Notes under the pieces: generated by a model
Databases searched by the model: none
What the model saw: only the letters and a program-made list of their open reading frames with translations
What the model was told of the DNA's origin: nothing
Shown here: in pieces, positions 1-5,527 of the stretch
Layout of the letters: each line of letters opens with the position of its first letter
How positions within the stretch are numbered: the first letter of the stretch is position 1
Position numbers and translations under genes: made by a program
Source of the DNA: Bacteroidota bacterium
Lineage (GTDB): Bacteria > Bacteroidota > Bacteroidia > Sphingobacteriales > Sphingobacteriaceae
Direction: 5' to 3'
Assembly: GCA_013286985.1 (NCBI GenBank)
Contig: JABDEQ010000009.1
Coordinates: 42,822 to 49,656 of the forward strand
Length of the DNA: 6,835 nucleotides

Positions 1-276
1 ATCTGCTGTGTTTAGCTTCTGGTCATAATCCTTTAAACGACCCAGCTCTTTGCCTAATGATTCTTTGCTTAAATCGGTCACCTTACCATCGTATTCATGA
101 TAGCCAAGTGCCACGCCATTTGCCGGTCGCCAGGCCAGGTAGCCGGTCAAATAATCATCTGCCAGTTTTTCGAAAGCAGCATCGCCGGATACGGCTGCCG
201 TGCTTTGAGCCGGTTTGTGTTCATCGCAACCCACAAAAAGCAGGGACGCCATTAATAAAAAGGAAAATTTCTTCAT
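1..276 (-). CDS. DUF885-family lipoprotein, N-terminal 92 residues (partial)
   Basis: The gene reads leftwards from an ATG at 276-274 and is open to the window edge, so only 92 residues are visible. A lipoprotein signal is clear: MKK, a hydrophobic stretch, then LLFVGC with the lipidated cysteine at residue 17. The next residues are D and E, which suits an envelope lipoprotein. After a short linker, residues 35-75 (FEKLADDYLTGYLAWRP, then GVALGYHEYDGKVTDLS) resemble the start of DUF885 proteins, which usually run to about 550-600 residues and are thought to include metallopeptidase-like enzymes. Any catalytic motif would lie outside the window, so enzyme activity is inference. The gene follows the 174-residue gene on the same strand after a 60-bp gap and may be co-transcribed with it. 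No strong ribosome binding site is visible. The lipoprotein call is firm; the family assignment is from pattern recognition. Confidence 0.8.
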   Translation of the reverse strand, partial: MKKFSFLLMASLLFVGCDEHKPAQSTAAVSGDAAFEKLADDYLTGYLAWRPANGVALGYHEYDGKVTDLSKESLGKELGRLKDYDQKLNTAD

Positions 277-336
277 TACAAAGGGATATTGGTAAAAACG
301 AATTTAGGATTTTATTATTGGATGGGAAATTGAAAT

Positions 337-861
337 TTATGGGATGGAGGTTAAACCATAAAATTTAAACTTGCCGTTAATCTTCATAAATTGAAACGCT
401 TCGCTTTGCCCCTCATGTCCTTTTTCAATTTCGTTTGGTTCGAATGTGACATACCAAATGTAGTAAATCAGTAAAGATTTGTTTTTTTGAAACGTTACAT
501 TGGTGGTATTTGAATATAATGCCCTTTCAACTTCCATGTGGTATTTCTTCGTCTTCATAACACGCCATAATTTCATTGTAGGTAGTGCAGCATAGAATTC
601 ATGTAAAAAGGTATCAATAGAAATATTGGGATTTTGAGGATGAATGGGATCAGGCGTTTGGAAGATATCGCAATCAACAATTTTTGAAGATAGATTATGT
701 AATAAATGGATATCCCTGTTAGCAAGTGCTTGTTTGTACTTTACCCAGATGGTGCTTAATTCAATGGAATCTTTATAACTAAGTTTAACGGGTTGCAAGT
801 CTTGACTGTGCAATGCTGAAGTGACAAAGAATAAACATAAAACGAGTGATAGGTTTTTCAT
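337..861 (-). CDS. hypothetical secreted protein, 174 aa
   Basis: This is a complete leftward gene from an ATG at 861-859. Residues 1-20 form a type I signal peptide (MKN, hydrophobic LSLVLCLFFVTSALHSQ) with cleavage likely after HSQ, so the mature protein of about 154 residues should be periplasmic or exported. I do not recognise the family with certainty. The opening helix (residues 31-60, with KYKQALANRDIHLLHNL), a middle region with WRVMKTKKYHMEVERA, and a strand-rich C-terminal half ending in FQFMKINGKFKFYGLTSIP would suit a SnoaL/NTF2-like alpha+beta fold. That is inference only, and no catalytic residues can be named. There is a single cysteine in the mature part (residue 64). No Shine-Dalgarno sequence precedes the ATG on this strand, which is common in Bacteroidota. 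It lies upstream of the DUF885 lipoprotein gene in the same direction, 60 bp apart. Start and reading frame are secure; function is unknown. Confidence 0.75.
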   Translation of the reverse strand: MKNLSLVLCLFFVTSALHSQDLQPVKLSYKDSIELSTIWVKYKQALANRDIHLLHNLSSKIVDCDIFQTPDPIHPQNPNISIDTFLHEFYAALPTMKLWRVMKTKKYHMEVERALYSNTTNVTFQKNKSLLIYYIWYVTFEPNEIEKGHEGQSEAFQFMKINGKFKFYGLTSIP

Positions 862-885
862 AGGAGAACCAATGTTAAAGTTCCT

Positions 886-913
886 TAAATCTATAAATAA
901 CTTTTAAAATCAA
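886..913 (-). promoter_or_regulatory. possible Bacteroidota promoter for the 174-aa gene
   Basis: On the minus strand, TAGATTTA (893-886) matches the Bacteroidota -7 element TAnnTTTG at all fixed positions but the last. A TTG (913-911) lies 17 nt upstream as a -33 candidate. The spacing is shorter than the 20 nt seen in the rpsL promoter and the region is AT-rich, so this may be chance. It would give a leader of about 20 nt. Confidence 0.3.
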
Positions 914-1013
914 TATTCTTTATTTGATATGGTTACCTTCTAGCGTCTGTCTGTCCGGATTTGAGTACCAGGGATAGGTAAACGATGTGGACGGGTGGAG
1001 TAAAATAAAATGG

Positions 1014-1142
1014 GGTGTCATGGTGAGGCGCTCGAACCATGCGGGCAAGGGCCTTTTACGTTGATACCTTTACGTGTTGCATTGTCGTTAATACATCAGC
1101 GTATTCCCAACGCGCACTCTTCGAGTACCTCAGGGTGACACC
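1014..1142. repeat. inverted pair of short palindromic (hairpin) repeats
   Basis: Two about 31-nt units face each other at 1014-1045 and, inverted, 1142-1111. Read in the same sense both follow GGTGTCA-NNN-TGAGG-NN-CTCGAA-NNN-TGCG. Each folds into a 6-bp stem with an 11-nt loop: CATGGT/ACCATG (1019-1024 with 1036-1041) and CACTCT/AGGGTG (1115-1120 with 1132-1137, one T-G wobble). The fixed blocks are identical, while the variable stem triplets differ on both sides in step. This resembles REP/BIME-type dispersed elements, which are typically mobilised by a transposase acting elsewhere. Nothing recognisable lies in the 65 bp between the units. The remainder of the gap at 862-1256 shows no gene that I can support. 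Confidence 0.65.
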
Positions 1143-1256
1143 CTTTTTTACCTCGTAACAATTATTTCTTATTGCCCATTAATCCTTTTCAAATTAAATG
1201 TATCCAACATACAAACACCCGGTATTCAGGATGTTGACATTTTAAAATTGAAAGTT

Positions 1257-1373
1257 ATGAAAAGGAAATATTTTGCATTCGCATTGCTTATAGCCGCAGT
1301 TGTTTCAGTTACTTCTGGTTGTTATGTTGGATACGGTTATCCGCATCACCACCACTACTACCGCGGTTATTAA
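1257..1373 (+). CDS. 38-residue His/Tyr-rich mini-lipoprotein
   Basis: A small complete gene runs from the ATG at 1257 to the TAA at 1371. The protein has a textbook lipoprotein signal: MKRK, a hydrophobic core (YFAFALLIAAVVSV), then TSGC with cysteine 22 as the lipidation site. The mature peptide would be only 17 residues, C-Y-V-G-Y-G-Y-P followed by four histidines, then YYRGY: four His and six Tyr in 17 residues. Such a tail could bind a metal or simply decorate the outer membrane; neither can be shown from sequence. A good intrinsic terminator lies 49 nt after the stop, which supports a genuine monocistronic transcript. The organised signal peptide plus terminator argue against a chance reading frame. 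No clear promoter or Shine-Dalgarno sequence was found upstream. I recall similar tiny 'SGCYVG...HHHH' proteins as unnamed hypotheticals in Sphingobacteriaceae, but have not checked this. Confidence 0.7.
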   Translation: MKRKYFAFALLIAAVVSVTSGCYVGYGYPHHHHYYRGY

Positions 1374-1422
1374 TAAAAGGATTTTGATGTTTTGATTGAG
1401 CAGGTTTAATGTGATGGTTGGT

Positions 1423-1451
1423 AAAGGCTCCTGGTCTCCGGGGCCTTTTTT
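1423..1451 (+). terminator. intrinsic terminator after the mini-lipoprotein gene
   Basis: AAAGGCTCC (1423-1431) pairs with GGGGCCTTT (1440-1448) as a 9-bp stem with one T-G wobble and an 8-nt loop. A run of six T (1446-1451) overlaps the end of the stem. It ends the transcript of the 38-codon gene. Confidence 0.8.
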
Positions 1452-1497
1452 ATTAGCCACTTCCGTCCTTTGCCGCCGTTGTGATCAATTAGACTGC

Positions 1498-1547
1498 GGA
1501 GCTTATGCTCTATAGAAGCTCCACGTTACCTATGGTGACAACACCAA
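1498..1547. repeat. dispersed palindromic repeat, copy A
   Basis: The unit holds a 7-bp hairpin, GGAGCTT/AAGCTCC (1498-1504 with 1516-1522), then ACGTTACC, then GGTGACAACACCAA (1534-1547), itself a 4-bp hairpin GGTG/CACC. The segment 1501-1546 aligns along its length, with a few substitutions and one gap, to 6036-6082 beyond the ribosomal operon. The reverse complement of 1534-1547 occurs exactly at 6009-6022. It is therefore a dispersed non-coding repeat; no protein is encoded. Confidence 0.65.
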
Positions 1548-1557
1548 TGCCTACTTT

Positions 1558-1643
1558 TGTCTGAACCAGGATTTACAGAATTAAAGAATAAAAAGAATGC
1601 TTAAGGTGATATCCTAAAAATCCTCCAAATCCTGGTTCAGACA
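1558..1643. repeat. 86-bp inverted-repeat element (GTCTGAACCAGGATTT type)
   Basis: A perfect 17-bp inverted repeat encloses 52 AT-rich bases: the left arm 1558-1574 contains GTCTGAACCAGGATTT and the right arm 1627-1643 contains AAATCCTGGTTCAGAC. Inside, short GAAT/GGATT and ATCCT steps recur roughly every 8-10 nt, suggesting an element built from a decaying small repeat. I recognise this arm sequence as a common intergenic repeat of Sphingobacteriaceae genomes, from memory only. It has no open reading frame and is too short to be an insertion sequence. Confidence 0.7.
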
Positions 1644-1652
1644 GTATACCTT

Positions 1653-1691
1653 GTCCGGATTGTCCGGTACTACCTATACTTATTTCCGGAC
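1653..1691. repeat. GTCCGGA cluster with inverted copy
   Basis: TTGTCCGG occurs twice in a row (1651-1658 and 1660-1667) and TCCGGAC is its inverted partner (1685-1691), allowing a 7-bp GTCCGGA/TCCGGAC stem. A related GTCTGTCTGTCCGGAT lies at 945-960. It is purely non-coding. Whether it marks an old insertion boundary is unknown. Confidence 0.4.
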
Positions 1692-1743
1692 GGACGGAAC
1701 ACCAACAGCCTCAAAGTATTGCCACTTTATATAGCTGCTTAGC

Positions 1744-1790
1744 CCCAACCAACCACTCACTTAATCAACATAATCCAACTCAATCAACCC
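1744..1790. repeat. degenerate TTGATT/AATCAA minirepeat upstream of the rpsL promoter
   Basis: About ten-base steps built on AATCAAC (including ACTTAATCAAC at 1759-1769 and CAACTCAAT at 1776-1784) recur here. The same blocks appear between fusA and rpsJ (5039-5049, 5057-5067 and 5046-5054). The tract ends about 28 bp before the -33 element of the rpsL promoter. Confidence 0.5.
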
Positions 1791-1817
1791 TTACCTGAAA
1801 CTTTTTCACTCAACCTC

Positions 1818-1848
1818 TTGAAAATCAAAAAATAAGTCTGTACCTTTG
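1818..1848 (+). promoter_or_regulatory. promoter of the rpsL-rpsG-fusA-rpsJ operon
   Basis: TACCTTTG (1841-1848) is an exact match to the Bacteroidota primary sigma factor -7 element TAnnTTTG. A TTG (1818-1820) lies 20 nt upstream, as expected for the -33 element. The start of transcription is expected a few bases after 1850, giving a leader of about 60 nt. It is the only consensus promoter I see in the window and it faces the ribosomal operon. Confidence 0.85.
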
Positions 1849-1915
1849 CAGTCCTTAAAATAAGTCCGTCATGTTGGCGGATGAAGGATAAAACAGTAAA
1901 GACAAAAAAAGGAAA
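1849..1915 (+). promoter_or_regulatory. rpsL 5' leader with small hairpin
   Basis: The presumed untranslated leader contains a hairpin TCCGTC/GGCGGA (1865-1870 with 1876-1881, one wobble pair, 5-nt loop), then an A-rich tract and a weak GGA before the rpsL ATG. A six-codon frame, ATG at 1871 to TAA at 1889, overlaps the hairpin. A role in ribosomal-protein feedback is possible but not shown; it does not obviously resemble the enterobacterial S7 site. Confidence 0.35.
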
Positions 1916-2329
1916 ATGCCTACTATTCAGCAATTAGTTAGAAAAGGTAGAGTAGCTATGGTTGACAAGAGTAAGTCACCAGCGTTGGACAGCTGTCCAC
2001 AGCGAAGAGGCGTGTGCACCCGTGTGTACACCACTACCCCTAAAAAACCAAACTCAGCAATGCGTAAAGTTGCCCGTGTGCGCTTAACCAACGGAAAAGA
2101 AGTTAACGCTTATATCCCTGGCGAAGGTCACAACTTACAGGAGCACTCAATTGTATTGATCCGCGGCGGACGTGTGAAAGATTTACCAGGTGTACGTTAC
2201 CACATCATCCGTGGTGCATTAGATACATCAGGTGTAGCAGGCCGTAACCAACGTCGTTCAAAATATGGTACTAAACGTCCTAAACCAGGACAAGTAGCCG
2301 CAGCGCCAACTAAAGGTAAAAAGAAATAA
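1916..2329 (+). CDS. rpsL: 30S ribosomal protein S12
   Basis: S12 sits at the decoding centre on the 30S/50S interface and helps monitor codon-anticodon pairing. The 137-residue protein aligns without gaps to the E. coli protein through its core: [14 protein letters not shown] (27-40), [12 protein letters not shown] (41-52), [10 protein letters not shown] (69-78), [14 protein letters not shown] (83-96), then SKYGTKRPK (115-123). Lysines 43 and 88 (with Met counted as 1), where most streptomycin resistance mutations fall, are wild type, and D89, the residue methylthiolated in E. coli, is present. A lysine-rich tail ([14 protein letters not shown]) extends beyond the E. coli length of 124. The ATG at 1916 gives the expected [10 protein letters not shown] start, with only a weak GGA ahead of it. 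It is the first gene of the operon and is followed after 19 bp by rpsG. Confidence 0.98.
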   Translation: MPTIQQLVRKGRVAMVDKSKSPALDSCPQRRGVCTRVYTTTPKKPNSAMRKVARVRLTNGKEVNAYIPGEGHNLQEHSIVLIRGGRVKDLPGVRYHIIRGALDTSGVAGRNQRRSKYGTKRPKPGQVAAAPTKGKKK

Positions 2330-2331
2330 TT

Positions 2332-2338
2332 AAGGAGG
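2332..2338 (+). promoter_or_regulatory. strong Shine-Dalgarno site of rpsG
   Basis: AAGGAGG lies 10 nt before the rpsG ATG at 2349, directly after the rpsL stop codon. It stands out because the other genes here have weak or no such sites, as is typical of Bacteroidota. It confirms the rpsG start. Confidence 0.75.
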
Positions 2339-2348
2339 ATAGATAGCA

Positions 2349-2816
2349 ATGAGAAAGTCAAAACCAAAAAAAAGAATCCTTCTTCCTGATCCAAAATTCA
2401 ATGATATTTTGGTAACCAGGTTTGTAAATAACATGATGTATGACGGAAAGAAATCAACCGCATACGCTATATTTTATAATGCCGTTGATATTGTTGAAAA
2501 GAAAACCAACGAAAGCGGTTTAGATACCTGGAAAAAAGCATTGAACAATGTAATGCCAGCTGTTGAAGTAAAAAGCCGTCGTGTAGGTGGTGCAAACTTC
2601 CAGGTGCCTACAGAAGTTCGTCCTGAGCGTAAAGTAGCTTTAGGTATGAAATGGTTAATCAGCTATGCCCGTCGTCGTGGAGAAAAAACCATGATGGAAA
2701 AATTAGCAGGTGAAATTATTTCAGCAGCTAAAGGTGAAGGTGCAGCAGTGAAAAAGAAAGAAGATACGCACAAAATGGCTGAGGCTAACAAGGCGTTCTC
2801 ACATTTCCGTTTCTAA
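2349..2816 (+). CDS. rpsG: 30S ribosomal protein S7
   Basis: S7 binds the 3' major domain of 16S rRNA, nucleates assembly of the 30S head and touches tRNA in the E and P sites. At 155 residues the length is normal for bacteria. Visible family features are the basic N-terminus (MRKSKPKKR), the helix [15 protein letters not shown] (21-35), the conserved block [16 protein letters not shown] (72-87) leading into EVRPERK, the arginine-rich RRRGEK segment (108-113), and the C-terminal [15 protein letters not shown] matching the usual 'AFAHYRW'-like end. It lies 19 bp after rpsL and 42 bp before fusA. In enterobacteria S7 is the translational repressor of the str operon; whether that holds here cannot be judged from the sequence. 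Confidence 0.98.
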   Translation: MRKSKPKKRILLPDPKFNDILVTRFVNNMMYDGKKSTAYAIFYNAVDIVEKKTNESGLDTWKKALNNVMPAVEVKSRRVGGANFQVPTEVRPERKVALGMKWLISYARRRGEKTMMEKLAGEIISAAKGEGAAVKKKEDTHKMAEANKAFSHFRF

Positions 2817-2822
2817 TTAAAA

Positions 2823-2859
2823 AGGATTACACCGATTTAATATAGGATTACACCGATTT
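2823..2859 (+). repeat. two direct copies of a 16-nt repeat between rpsG and fusA
   Basis: AGGATTACACCGATTT occurs exactly at 2823-2838 and 2844-2859, 21 nt apart, filling most of the 42-bp gap. The last T of the second copy is the first base of the probable TTG start of fusA, and its AGGA (2844-2847) is the only Shine-Dalgarno-like sequence at a workable distance (11 nt) from that start. The same 'aggattacaccg' wording is, from memory, a frequent dispersed repeat in Sphingobacteriaceae. Confidence 0.75.
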
Positions 2860-4976
2860 TGTTATCATTACATCATCTAAAATATACAAGAAATATAGGT
2901 ATTGCCGCTCACATTGATGCAGGTAAAACTACAACTACCGAGCGTATCCTTTACTATTCTGGCGTTAGCCACAAAATAGGCGAGGTACACGAAGGTGCTG
3001 CAACTATGGACTGGATGGCGCAGGAGCAGGAGCGTGGTATCACCATTACCTCTGCTGCTACAACTGTAGGCTGGAAATACCGTGGTCATAACTACCACAT
3101 TAACATTATTGATACCCCGGGACACGTGGATTTTACCGTTGAGGTAAACCGTTCATTACGTGTGCTTGACGGTTTAGTATTCCTTTTTAGTGCTGTTGAT
3201 GGTGTTGAGCCGCAATCAGAAACTAACTGGAGACTTGCCAACAACTACAACGTTGCCCGTATCGGTTTCGTAAATAAAATGGACCGTTCTGGTGCCGACT
3301 TTTTAAATGTTGTAAAACAGGTAAAAAGCATGTTAGGCAGCAACGCTGTGCCTTTACAGTTACCTATTGGTGCTGAAGAGAAGTTTCAGGGTGTTGTTGA
3401 TTTAATTAACTGGAGAGGTATTATCTGGAATGAGCATGATAAAGGTATGACCTTTACCGAAGTGCCTATCCCGGAGGATATGATTGAAGAAGCAACTGAG
3501 TGGAGAGAGAAATTGCTTGAATCAGTAGCTGATTATGATGAAACTTTAATGGAGAAATTCTTTGAAGCTCCTGAATCAATCACTGAACGCGAAATTCTTG
3601 ACGCCTTACGTAAAGCTGTTTTAGATGCTAAAATCGTTCCTATGGTTTGCGGTTCATCATTCAAAAACAAAGGTGTACAAACCATGTTGGATTACGTGAT
3701 GGAGCTATTGCCTTCGCCACTTGATGTTGACGGTATTGTTGGTACTAACCCTGAAACAGGCGAAGAAATTGTTCGTCAGCCATCAGAAAAAGAACCATTT
3801 GCAGCTTTAGCATTTAAAATTGCAACCGATCCTTTCGTAGGCCGTTTGTGCTTTATCCGGGTATACTCAGGTAACTTAGAAGCAGGTTCGTATGTACACA
3901 ACATGCGTTCAGACAATAAAGAGCGTATCAGCCGTATATTCCAGATGCACGCTAACAAGCAAAACCCTATCCCTAACGTAGGTGCAGGTGATATTGCTGC
4001 GGTAGTAGGCTTTAAGGATATTAAAACAGGTGATACCCTTTGCGATGAAAAATATCCTATTGTTCTGGAATCGATGAATTTCCCTGAGCCGGTTATCGGT
4101 TTAGCTATTGAGCCTAAAACACAGGCCGACGTAGATAAACTAGGTATGGCGCTTGGTAAATTATCAGAAGAAGATCCAACTTTCCGTGTAAACTCTGACG
4201 AGGAAACCGGCCAAACTGTAATTTCAGGTATGGGCGAGCTTCACTTAGATATCATTATGGACCGCTTAAAACGTGAGTTTAAAGTGGAAGTTAACCAGGG
4301 AGCTCCGCAAGTAGCTTACAAAGAATCTATCACAGGTACTGTACAACACCGCGAAACTTACAAGAAACAAACCGGTGGTCGTGGTAAATTTGCTGATATC
4401 CAGGTTATCCTTTCTCCAAATGACGAAGGTAAAGAAGGCTTACAGTTTGTGAATGAAATCAGCGGTGGTTCAATCCCTCGTGAGTTTATTCCATCTGTTG
4501 AAAAAGGCTTTGCTGCTTCAATGGCAAATGGTGTATTGGCAGGCTATCCGTTAACCAGCTTAAAAGTTAGGTTAATTGACGGTTCATTCCACGCAGTCGA
4601 TTCAGACGCGTTATCTTTCGAGATCGCTGCTAAATCTGCATACCGCGAGGCATTGCCAAAATGTAAACCAGTATTGCTTGAGCCGATCATGAAAATCGAG
4701 ATCCTTACCCCTGAAGAAAACATGGGTGATGTTATCGGTGATATGAACCGTCGTCGTGGCCAGCTGTTAGGTATGGATTCACGTGCAGGTGCACAGGTTA
4801 TTAAAGCAACTGTACCACTTTCTGAAATGTTTGGTTATGTAACCCAGTTACGTACTATCACTTCAGGCCGTGCTACTTCAACCATGGAGTTTGATCACTA
4901 TGCTGAAGCACCACGTAACGTACAGGAAGAAGTAGTTGCCAAAGCAAAAGGCAAAAAAGCTGCTGCTAACGCATAA
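2859..4976 (+). CDS. fusA: translation elongation factor G (EF-G), TTG start
   Basis: EF-G is the GTPase that moves tRNA and mRNA through the ribosome after peptide transfer and also helps recycle ribosomes. The 705 residues cover all five domains. GTPase motifs are complete: AHIDAGKT (17-24), RGIT (59-62), DTPGH (85-89, catalytic His 89), NKMD (139-142) and GSSFKNKG (265-272). Domain III has [10 protein letters not shown] (456-465). Domain IV carries TGGRGKF (505-511) and the tip sequence DGSFHAVDS (574-582). Domain V ends near residue 686, followed by a lysine/alanine-rich tail. The start is unusual: no ATG lies between the in-frame stop at 2838 and codon 50, which is beyond the P-loop. TTG at 2859 is the best start (ATT at 2847 or 2856 are alternatives). 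The first seven residues do not resemble the usual MA-x-x-LKYTRN beginning, although [14 protein letters not shown] is perfectly conserved from residue 7. Confidence 0.96.
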   Translation: MLSLHHLKYTRNIGIAAHIDAGKTTTTERILYYSGVSHKIGEVHEGAATMDWMAQEQERGITITSAATTVGWKYRGHNYHINIIDTPGHVDFTVEVNRSLRVLDGLVFLFSAVDGVEPQSETNWRLANNYNVARIGFVNKMDRSGADFLNVVKQVKSMLGSNAVPLQLPIGAEEKFQGVVDLINWRGIIWNEHDKGMTFTEVPIPEDMIEEATEWREKLLESVADYDETLMEKFFEAPESITEREILDALRKAVLDAKIVPMVCGSSFKNKGVQTMLDYVMELLPSPLDVDGIVGTNPETGEEIVRQPSEKEPFAALAFKIATDPFVGRLCFIRVYSGNLEAGSYVHNMRSDNKERISRIFQMHANKQNPIPNVGAGDIAAVVGFKDIKTGDTLCDEKYPIVLESMNFPEPVIGLAIEPKTQADVDKLGMALGKLSEEDPTFRVNSDEETGQTVISGMGELHLDIIMDRLKREFKVEVNQGAPQVAYKESITGTVQHRETYKKQTGGRGKFADIQVILSPNDEGKEGLQFVNEISGGSIPREFIPSVEKGFAASMANGVLAGYPLTSLKVRLIDGSFHAVDSDALSFEIAAKSAYREALPKCKPVLLEPIMKIEILTPEENMGDVIGDMNRRRGQLLGMDSRAGAQVIKATVPLSEMFGYVTQLRTITSGRATSTMEFDHYAEAPRNVQEEVVAKAKGKKAAANA

Positions 4977-4983
4977 TTAGTTT

Positions 4984-5070
4984 TTGGTTGATTGGGTTAG
5001 ATTGGGTTGATTAAGTTCAACGCGTTTTAACCTAATCAACTTAATCAACTCAATAAACTTAATCAACCAA
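4984..5070. repeat. large imperfect hairpin of TTGATT minirepeats between fusA and rpsJ
   Basis: The 136-bp gap between fusA and rpsJ contains arms 4984-5017 and 5038-5070 that pair almost throughout: TTGGTTGATT with AATCAACCAA at the outer ends and GTTGATTAAGTT with AACTTAATCAAC at the inner ends, with four mismatches and one bulge between them. The 20-nt loop contains the palindrome AACGCGTT (5019-5026). The arms themselves are steps of GGTTGATT-like units. There is no following T run, so it does not look like a terminator. It is more likely a repeat element that could protect or process the operon mRNA. It shares ACTTAATCAAC and CAACTCAAT with the tract before the rpsL promoter. Confidence 0.7.
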
Positions 5071-5112
5071 CTCTAATAAATAGCTCTTAGGGTGGTTTAA
5101 ACAAACAAAAAG

Positions 5113-5418
5113 ATGAGCCAAAGAATCAGAATCAAACTAAAAAGTTACGATTACAACCTGGTTGATAAATCAGCTGAAAAGATCGTAAAAACAGTAAAGC
5201 CTACGGGCGCTGTAGTTAGCGGACCGCTTCCGTTACCAACTGAAAAGAAAATCTTTACAGTATTACGTTCACCACACGTAAACAAAAAAGCACGTGAGCA
5301 ATTCCAATTATGCTCTTACAAGAGATTATTGGATATCTACAGTTCAAATTCAAAAACTGTTGATGCTTTAATGAAGCTTGAATTGCCAAGCGGTGTTGAA
5401 GTTGAGATCAAGGTGTGA
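5113..5418 (+). CDS. rpsJ: 30S ribosomal protein S10
   Basis: S10 is part of the 30S head and, in other bacteria, also pairs with NusB in antitermination complexes. The 101-residue protein has normal length and a complete family pattern: [20 protein letters not shown] (1-20), the loop and signature region with [14 protein letters not shown] (33-46) and [13 protein letters not shown] (53-65), then the C-terminal strand [11 protein letters not shown]. The ATG at 5113 gives the expected N-terminus; only an A-rich stretch precedes it, with no real Shine-Dalgarno site. TGA is followed at once by an in-frame TAG. It closes the operon: a strong terminator begins 22 nt after the stop and the usual next gene, rplC, is absent. 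The 136-bp gap from fusA is the longest inside the operon, so an additional promoter for rpsJ cannot be excluded, though none was recognised. Confidence 0.97.
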   Translation: MSQRIRIKLKSYDYNLVDKSAEKIVKTVKPTGAVVSGPLPLPTEKKIFTVLRSPHVNKKAREQFQLCSYKRLLDIYSSNSKTVDALMKLELPSGVEVEIKV

Positions 5419-5440
5419 TAGTACCGGAAGATCAGATATT

Positions 5441-5475
5441 AAAAAGGCCATTCGTTTATTCGGATGGCCTTTTTT
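5441..5475 (+). terminator. strong intrinsic terminator after rpsJ
   Basis: AAAAAGGCCATTCG (5441-5454) pairs with CGGATGGCCTTTTT (5461-5474) as a 14-bp stem with a single T-G wobble and a 6-nt loop, ending in a run of six T (5470-5475). It marks the end of the rpsL-rpsG-fusA-rpsJ transcript. The A-rich left arm could also let it act on the opposite strand. Confidence 0.92.
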
Positions 5476-5527
5476 GTTTACCTTTCAATTTCATTAATTA
5501 TTTATTGATTTTGAGACTCAATTATTT

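Noticed and set aside
57..368. 103-codon plus-strand reading frame
   Set aside because: It lies antisense to the DUF885 lipoprotein start, has low-complexity basic composition, and no family resemblance; the minus-strand frame has a clear lipoprotein signal.
872..907. Plus-strand AGGAGA followed by ATG and 11 codons
   Set aside because: The site looks like a good ribosome binding site, but the frame ends after 11 codons with no recognisable product and sits where the minus-strand gene needs its promoter.
1132..1150. AGGGTGACACCCT followed by six T, terminator-like
   Set aside because: The stem is at most 4 bp with a usable loop, and the sequence is explained as the end of the inverted repeat pair; no gene upstream on this strand needs it.
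1916..2329. Streptomycin-resistance allele of rpsL
   Set aside because: Lysines 43 and 88 are both wild type.
2197..2394. Minus-strand frame over the rpsL end and rpsG start
   Set aside because: It is a shadow of two certain ribosomal protein genes.
2823..2859. Possible CRISPR-like repeat
   Set aside because: There are only two copies with a 5-nt gap, no spacers and no cas genes.
2877..3125. Minus-strand frame inside fusA
   Set aside because: It is antisense to the conserved GTPase domain of EF-G and has no signals of its own; the same holds for 3776-3958.
5500..5520. TTGATTTTG as promoter of the TonB-C-like gene
   Set aside because: It only partly matches TAnnTTTG, has no convincing -33 partner, and would leave almost no leader before the ATG at 5528.
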